Origin: Elusimicrobiota bacterium
Lineage (GTDB): Bacteria; Ratteibacteria; UBA8468; B48-G9; JAFGKM01
Direction: 5' to 3'
Length of the DNA stretch: 7,029 bases
NCBI GenBank assembly: GCA_012515635.1
Contig: JAAYXZ010000011.1
Coordinates: forward strand, 1 to 7,029
In this document: piece after piece, positions 6,206-7,029 of the stretch
How the letters are laid out: each line of letters starts with the position of its first letter
How positions within the stretch are numbered: position 1 is the stretch's first letter
Made by a program: the position numbers and the translations under genes
The notes under the pieces: generated by a model
The model's database searches: none
Seen by the model: the letters and a program-made list of their open reading frames with translations, nothing else
What the model was told of the DNA's origin: nothing

Positions 6206-6855
6206 TTTAACAAATCGTTATATATGATTTGCCCTGAAGCTGTCTTTGCAGTGAGTGCGATATATGTAAAGGCGGAGCCGAGATATAGCGGGATAATCCG
6301 TTCTGCGAAAGATACTCCCATAGGCGCAATAACCAGCGGGAATTTTTGGGAATACTTGTGTGTAAAGGCAAGGAGAGAGAAGAGTTCATCGGTTTTATTA
6401 ACCTTAGCGGCTATCTTGATGATATCAGGATTTAATCGCCTTCCTTCTCTGTAAATAACCTTCAATGTTTTAAAGGAGGGTGTCTTTGAAAAGTTGTGGT
6501 AGGATGCAATTACGCCTCTCTTTTTTCTTCTTGCTTCTTTTATCACCTGTTCGGCTATGCTGCTTTTTATCTCCACATCCACATAATTAACATACTCCAA
6601 GATATCCTTGTATATCTCTGCCCGTTTTTTTTCAGAGACGGCAAGCCCTGTTCCCTGATGTTCCTTTTGCCGCCGTACGGTTCCTATCTTTTTAGCCGTA
6701 GTTTTGAGGGAGAGCCATTTCGCAAGTTCTTTCTCCTCTTTTCTCTTAAGAAACTCGTCTACCCTGAATTCACACCACCCGCATTTTTTTAGAGCGGATT
6801 GCGCCTCTTTGGTATTTTCATTACCTACCAGCACCAGAGTTAGTTTCTCTTTCAT
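6190..6855 (-). CDS. aroD: Type I 3-dehydroquinate dehydratase
   Basis: This 221-residue protein is a class I DHQ dehydratase, which converts 3-dehydroquinate to 3-dehydroshikimate through a Schiff base in the shikimate pathway. The (beta/alpha)8 signatures appear in order: EFRVD 29-33 (substrate Glu and Arg), TVR 59-61, DVE 93-95, SYHNF 118-122 with catalytic His120, IIKIA 145-149 with Schiff-base Lys147, PMG 178-180 followed by Arg186, and ASGQI 206-210 with the substrate Gln209. All key residues are present. The usual Glu-Gly-Gly after the TVR strand is replaced by a longer EHQGTG loop (65-70). The ATG overlaps the stop of the upstream PHP gene as ATGA. GGA lies about 14 bases upstream, too far to be a good ribosome site, so translation is probably coupled. 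The product is slightly shorter than many homologues but complete. Confidence 0.93.
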   Translation of the reverse strand: MKEKLTLVLVGNENTKEAQSALKKCGWCEFRVDEFLKRKEEKELAKWLSLKTTAKKIGTVRRQKEHQGTGLAVSEKKRAEIYKDILEYVNYVDVEIKSSIAEQVIKEARRKKRGVIASYHNFSKTPSFKTLKVIYREGRRLNPDIIKIAAKVNKTDELFSLLAFTHKYSQKFPLVIAPMGVSFAERIIPLYLGSAFTYIALTAKTASGQIIYNDLLKYCLI

Positions 6856-7029
6856 TTCAGTAGTTTTTCCGCAAGCATAACGCTGTTTTGACGAATTTTG
6901 CCCACATCCTCTTTGTTTACGCCCGCTGATATGATTAGAATTTCTGCGAACAGGTCGTCAATAAGATTATCAGGGGAATGGGTATCGGTGTTTAAAACAA
7001 GAGGAAAGCCGTATTTATACCACATACGG
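6852..7029 (-). CDS. PHP-domain phosphoesterase, histidinol-phosphatase-like, C-terminal part
   Basis: On the minus strand an open frame runs from the right edge (first full codon at 7028) to TGA at 6854-6852, giving 58 residues. It is cut by the window edge. The segment PLVLNTDTHSPDNL (residues 9-22 of the visible part) is the last metal-binding motif of PHP (polymerase and histidinol phosphatase) domains, with the Asp-x-His pair. The following helices (about residues 22-34 and 39-57) also match the usual end of such proteins. PHP enzymes hydrolyse phosphate esters with a multi-metal centre; the substrate cannot be told from this fragment. Linkage to aroD by a 4-bp overlap shows a shared operon and would suit, but does not prove, a role in amino-acid metabolism. 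A PolX-type C-terminus is less likely, because the Arg-Gly-Trp typical there is absent. Confidence 0.75.
   Translation of the reverse strand, partial: RMWYKYGFPLVLNTDTHSPDNLIDDLFAEILIISAGVNKEDVGKIRQNSVMLAEKLLK

Overview
This window looks like chromosomal DNA from a bacterium of moderate to low GC content, rich in ATA, AGA and AGG codons, with type IV pilin or type II secretion-like genes beside housekeeping genes. The pseudopilin-like cluster and the style of the UvrA and AroD proteins would suit an uncultured diderm lineage such as Omnitrophota or a relative. That placement is a guess from style, not a phylogenetic result.

Left part (1-2233, + strand): three tightly packed, overlapping genes. 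The first enters the window already open and is the C-terminal part of a repetitive, beta-rich PilX-like protein. The next two are short prepilins with textbook N-terminal methylation motifs. The overlaps (7 bp, then ATGA) imply one operon for minor pilins or pseudopilins of a surface filament or secretion machine.

Middle (2388-5162, + strand): a complete uvrA, the damage-recognition ATPase of nucleotide excision repair. It has its own promoter-like -10 box placed so close to the ATG that the transcript would be nearly leaderless. A candidate intrinsic terminator spans its stop codon.

Right part (5188-7029, - strand): a convergent group read right to left. It holds the C-terminus of a PHP-domain phosphoesterase, aroD (type I 3-dehydroquinate dehydratase) overlapping it by ATGA, a 90-bp spacer with three neighbouring inverted repeats, and thiL (thiamine-monophosphate kinase). 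thiL has a clear sigma70-like promoter that again predicts a leaderless start.

I see no mobile element, CRISPR array, tRNA, rRNA or recognisable riboswitch, and no convincing new multi-gene system. The most noteworthy non-coding signals are the paired leaderless-type promoters at uvrA and thiL and the back-to-back hairpins after aroD. The most unusual protein feature is the strongly acidic segment in the first prepilin.
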